Source: Cercis canadensis (lineage: Eukaryota > Streptophyta > Magnoliopsida > Fabales > Fabaceae). Taken from it: DNA of 64,000 nucleotides. Location: the NCBI GenBank assembly GCA_003255065.1, contig QAOA01002887.1, positions 264,501-328,500 on the forward strand, written 5' to 3'. Under the pieces are notes generated by a model, which was given only the letters and a program-made list of their open reading frames with translations, was not told the DNA's origin and did not search any database. Positions 62,249 through 64,000 of this stretch are shown one piece after another; the stretch's first letter is position 1; every line of letters starts with the position of its first letter. The position numbers and the translations under genes were made by a program.

Positions 62249-63767
62249 GCGGGAAGTTTCGTCATTTATTTGACATGCAGGTTTCAACCGCCGCAAGCCA
62301 TTCTGTGAGGAAGCTAAAGAAGACATAGTGGAGGAGGTCCACTTGCACGATGCTATCTACCTCCCCTGATAAGGATGTTTCTTCTCTCTCTTTTACTTTA
62401 CTTGTCCTTATGTGACTGCTTGTTATTACTTGTCATCTGTTGATACTTTTTGAAGTTTCTACATTGAGGACAATGTAAAATTTAAGTGTGGGGGAGGGAT
62501 TTCTGTATATAGTTTAGTTGATTAGGTTAGTTGATTAGTTTAGTTGATTACTTTACTATTTCTGTACATTTGTTGTTTTTTGTTTTAATTTTTTCTGTTT
62601 GTTGTTCTTGCTGTGTTTTTCTGTTTTTGTTGTCATTTTTCTGTTTTAATTACCCTCCAATGATGTTATAGAATTTGTAAAGTTGTAAGTTTAAAGTAAT
62701 TACATTTCAAGGTTCATAGCATGATTGAATAACTTGTTTTCCATCCTTAATTTCACATGCTTGGTTTTAGATGTTGGATTGATGATTAAGTTTGATAGAT
62801 ACATGCCTTGTGAGTTTTGAGCCTTTTGATGAATGGATTTGGCATTTGTGCCATTCTTTTTCCTTCTTGTGTGATTTCACTCATGGAATTTGTTAACTCT
62901 AGAACTTGCTTGATTCTTTTTGAGGCTACATTTTCATTTGCATACATGAACATGATTGAGGCATTCTTTCTTGATTTAGCCACTTTGCCAAATAGCCAAC
63001 CTTGTATTATTTCCCTTTGATTACCCCTATTGAGCCTATTTGCCTATCTTTGATATTAGCTCATTATATGCCTATGTACAAAATACCATGTTGTTACCTT
63101 ACCTTAGGGAATGGGAGAGCATTGGTTCATTGTCTTAGAGGAGCTCTTATGCTTGTGGGTAATTAATAGTACAAGTGTGGAGGTTGTGAATCCTAATGTG
63201 CAAAGTATTATGTGAAAGAAAGAAAGAAAGAAAAAAAGAACCAATTGGTTCTGAGAAAAAAAAAAATCAGAATTGTGAAAAGGAAAAGAAAAGGAAAAGG
63301 AATATGTGCAAAGGAAGGAGAATATGCTTTACACACTTGGAATTTAATGTTTGTCATTTGAGCTCCTCTCCAATGTTCTCTTATTCTCTTTGAGTTTTTA
63401 CCTTGTGATATCCATCTTCATTCATTCCTTTACCTTTACCCTTGGCCTTATTACAACCTTAAATAAAGTCCTCTTGATTTGTGTGTGCATTTGTTTGAGT
63501 AGTGGAGAAATAGAAGATAAGCAACCTTATGGTAGTGCATCTCTTCATGATTTTGATTGAGTGGAATACCTAATTTCTAAACACTTGAGGGATTGAGAGT
63601 GTATCTTATGAGGATCTATCATTCTTAACTTATGCTTTCCAATTGAAGTTACCTTGTTTGTTGATTTTGGATGAGAAGAAATTTTATTTCATGCATGCTG
63701 TGAGTTCCTTGAATCTTTAATTGCTTATCTTACTTGTGGTATGAACTTCTGCATTTCTTAAATATCA
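62249..63767 (+). mobile_element. 3'UTR fragment of a third gag-protease element, plus strand
   Basis: Matches about 54735-56330 of the plus-strand element in the same order: conserved GTTTCAACCGCCGC start, hairpin plus second PPT-like motif (62461-62502), and a short poly(A) of 11 (63256-63266). It lacks one block of the AGTTGATTAGG repeats. It is cut about 110 bp before the PPT, so PPT and 3' LTR are missing. The 67-codon frame at 62817-63020 equals that at 26161-26364. The right junction shares ATCAT with the satellite (63764-63768). Confidence 0.87.
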
Positions 63768-64000
63768 TAAGAAAAATATCTGACACAAAAACAGTGATGA
63801 ACCCAAATAGGGTCCCGGGGCAGATATAGCGACTCCCCAGGAAATATTCCAGTCCCAGATACAGTGAACCATAAGCAAAATATCTAAGTCAGAAACAGGG
63901 ATATGCCGAAACAAGGTCCCTGGGCAGATATAGTGACTTACCATGAAACATTCCCGTCCCAGACACAGTGAACCATCGGAAAAATATCTGACTCAGATAT
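63768..64000. repeat. ~104-bp satellite array resumes
   Basis: Two monomers plus part of a third. The stretch matches 44509-44740 nearly base for base, including rare variants (TGACACAAAAACA, TAGCGACTCC, GAAATATTCC, GACACAGTGAACCATCGG). It runs off the window. Confidence 0.95.

Overview
This is nuclear plant DNA, most likely from a eudicot and probably from a pericentromeric or centromeric block. The support is a long tandem satellite with higher-order structure, Ty3/gypsy LTR retrotransposons with an Athila/Tat-type gag and a tRNA-Asp primer site, a CACTA transposon end, and a block of plant mitochondrial-type DNA. Species cannot be named from the sequence. There is no ordinary nuclear protein-coding gene in the window.

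Layout. (1) 1-~4616: mitochondrial-type DNA, read as a nuclear insertion (NUMT). It holds exon 1 of rps10 with a predicted ACG start, the 5' part of its group II intron, an unidentified 189-aa ORF, a broken copia integrase/RT fragment and spacer. (2) ~4617-4967: one terminus of a CACTA DNA transposon, ending exactly where the satellite begins. (3) 4968-16711, 18139-23855, 32250-50727 and ~63768-64000: one satellite family with a ~104-bp monomer, about 345 monomers in all. From about 15 kb rightwards it shows ~1,870-bp (about 18-monomer) higher-order spacing. (4) 16712-18138: solo LTR with a perfect 5-bp target site duplication (TSD). (5) 23856-32249: a complete 8,394-bp LTR retrotransposon on the minus strand with TSD, PBS, PPT and one intact 1,002-codon gag-protease ORF, but no RT, RNase H or integrase. 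(6) 50728-63767: a composite of three related pieces. These are a plus-strand element with a damaged gag, a minus-strand element truncated in its protease, and a plus-strand 3'UTR fragment. The outer junctions show no TSD, and there is a 77-N assembly gap.

How it fits together. The retroelements belong to one non-autonomous gag-protease-only family with 1.43-kb LTRs. They would depend on a related autonomous element for polymerase and integrase. The most distinctive coding signal is the C-terminal tail after the protease, which carries three cysteine-rich modules and is preserved in two copies. The copies are mosaics, since LTR type and gag/protease type do not travel together, which points to template switching or gene conversion. 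The satellite shows local duplications and recurrent short-deletion monomers, as expected from unequal exchange.
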